Made by a program: the position numbers and the translations under genes | Shown: positions 23,442 to 23,453 of the stretch, in pieces | How the letters are laid out: each line of letters starts with the position of its first letter | How positions within the stretch are numbered: position 1 is the stretch's first letter | Notes under the pieces: model-generated | Told to the model about the DNA's origin: nothing | The model's input: the letters and a program-made list of their open reading frames with translations, nothing else | Database searches by the model: none | NCBI GenBank assembly: GCA_048497495.1 | Contig: JAFHCF010000099.1 | Coordinates: 1-23,453, forward strand | Direction: 5' to 3' | Length of the DNA stretch: 23,453 nucleotides | Source of the DNA: JAFHCF01 sp048497495 | GTDB taxonomy: Bacteria; Pseudomonadota; Alphaproteobacteria; Rhizobiales; Ancalomicrobiaceae

Positions 23442-23453
23442 CCTCGTCACCTC

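Larger units (their letters stand above)
22859..23453. other. Gene-free end of window with repeats and hairpins
   Basis: I see no gene with support here. Open frames present are low-complexity and overlap the repeats. The stretch holds the paired palindromes at 23156-23233, a 17-bp palindrome CCGTCACC-C-GGTGACGG (23286-23302) and a long hairpin at 23404-23441. The beginning (22859-22900) is the ferredoxin leader on the minus strand. Confidence 0.5.

Noticed and set aside
1..23453. CRISPR arrays, tRNA, rRNA or insertion sequences
   Set aside because: I looked for regular spaced repeats, cloverleaf-like runs and transposase motifs and saw none; I could not run a dedicated search.

Overview
The window is a GC-rich (visibly well over 60% G+C), densely packed bacterial chromosome segment. 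Codon usage, Sco/TlpA-type copper proteins, two-hybrid redox modules and rhizobial-style palindromic repeats all suit an alphaproteobacterium, possibly Hyphomicrobiales or Rhodospirillales. That placement is inference from style, not from a marker gene. The organism looks like a facultative anaerobe that respires nitrous oxide.

Region 1 (about 1-12739, + strand) is a long clade II ('atypical', Sec-exported) nos operon. The gene order is nosZ, two di-haem cytochromes c, nosB, nosD, nosG, nosH, nosF, nosL, nosY, then menA and a TlpA-like thioredoxin. Most junctions are tight or overlap by ATGA, with GC hairpins in the few larger gaps (after nosZ, before nosB, before nosF). A perfect CTTGAC-N4-GTCAAG palindrome about 325 bp before nosZ is a good candidate FNR/NnrR/DNR-type site. 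No nosR or nosX is seen, as expected for clade II clusters. Electrons are predicted to pass from menaquinol to NosH/NosG and/or periplasmic cytochromes c and then to NosZ. NosD, NosF, NosY and NosL build the CuZ centre.

Region 2 (12744-14044, - strand) converges on the nos operon with a 4-bp gap. It is a two-gene unit of a Sco copper chaperone followed by a UbiE/MenG quinone methyltransferase. Together with menA and tlpA it makes the locus look like N2O respiration plus its own menaquinone-finishing and CuA-assembly kit.

Region 3 (14240-18608) holds a small DUF3303-like protein, an Lrp/AsnC regulator divergent from an aromatic-type aminotransferase, a thiamine-diphosphate enzyme, and an exported protein of unknown function. 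The Lrp/aminotransferase intergenic region carries an array of CTCCTG/CAGGAG half-sites.

Region 4 (18625-22858, - strand) contains an octahaem cytochrome c of the tetrathionate-reductase (OTR) family, translationally coupled to a cytochrome b561-type membrane subunit and ending in a clear hairpin-plus-T terminator. Upstream lies a [2Fe-2S] ferredoxin and ferredoxin reductase pair. An unusually AT-rich island separates the two units. The last ~600 bp have no convincing gene but carry a pair of TTGCCGGG...CCCGGCAA repeats and further hairpins.
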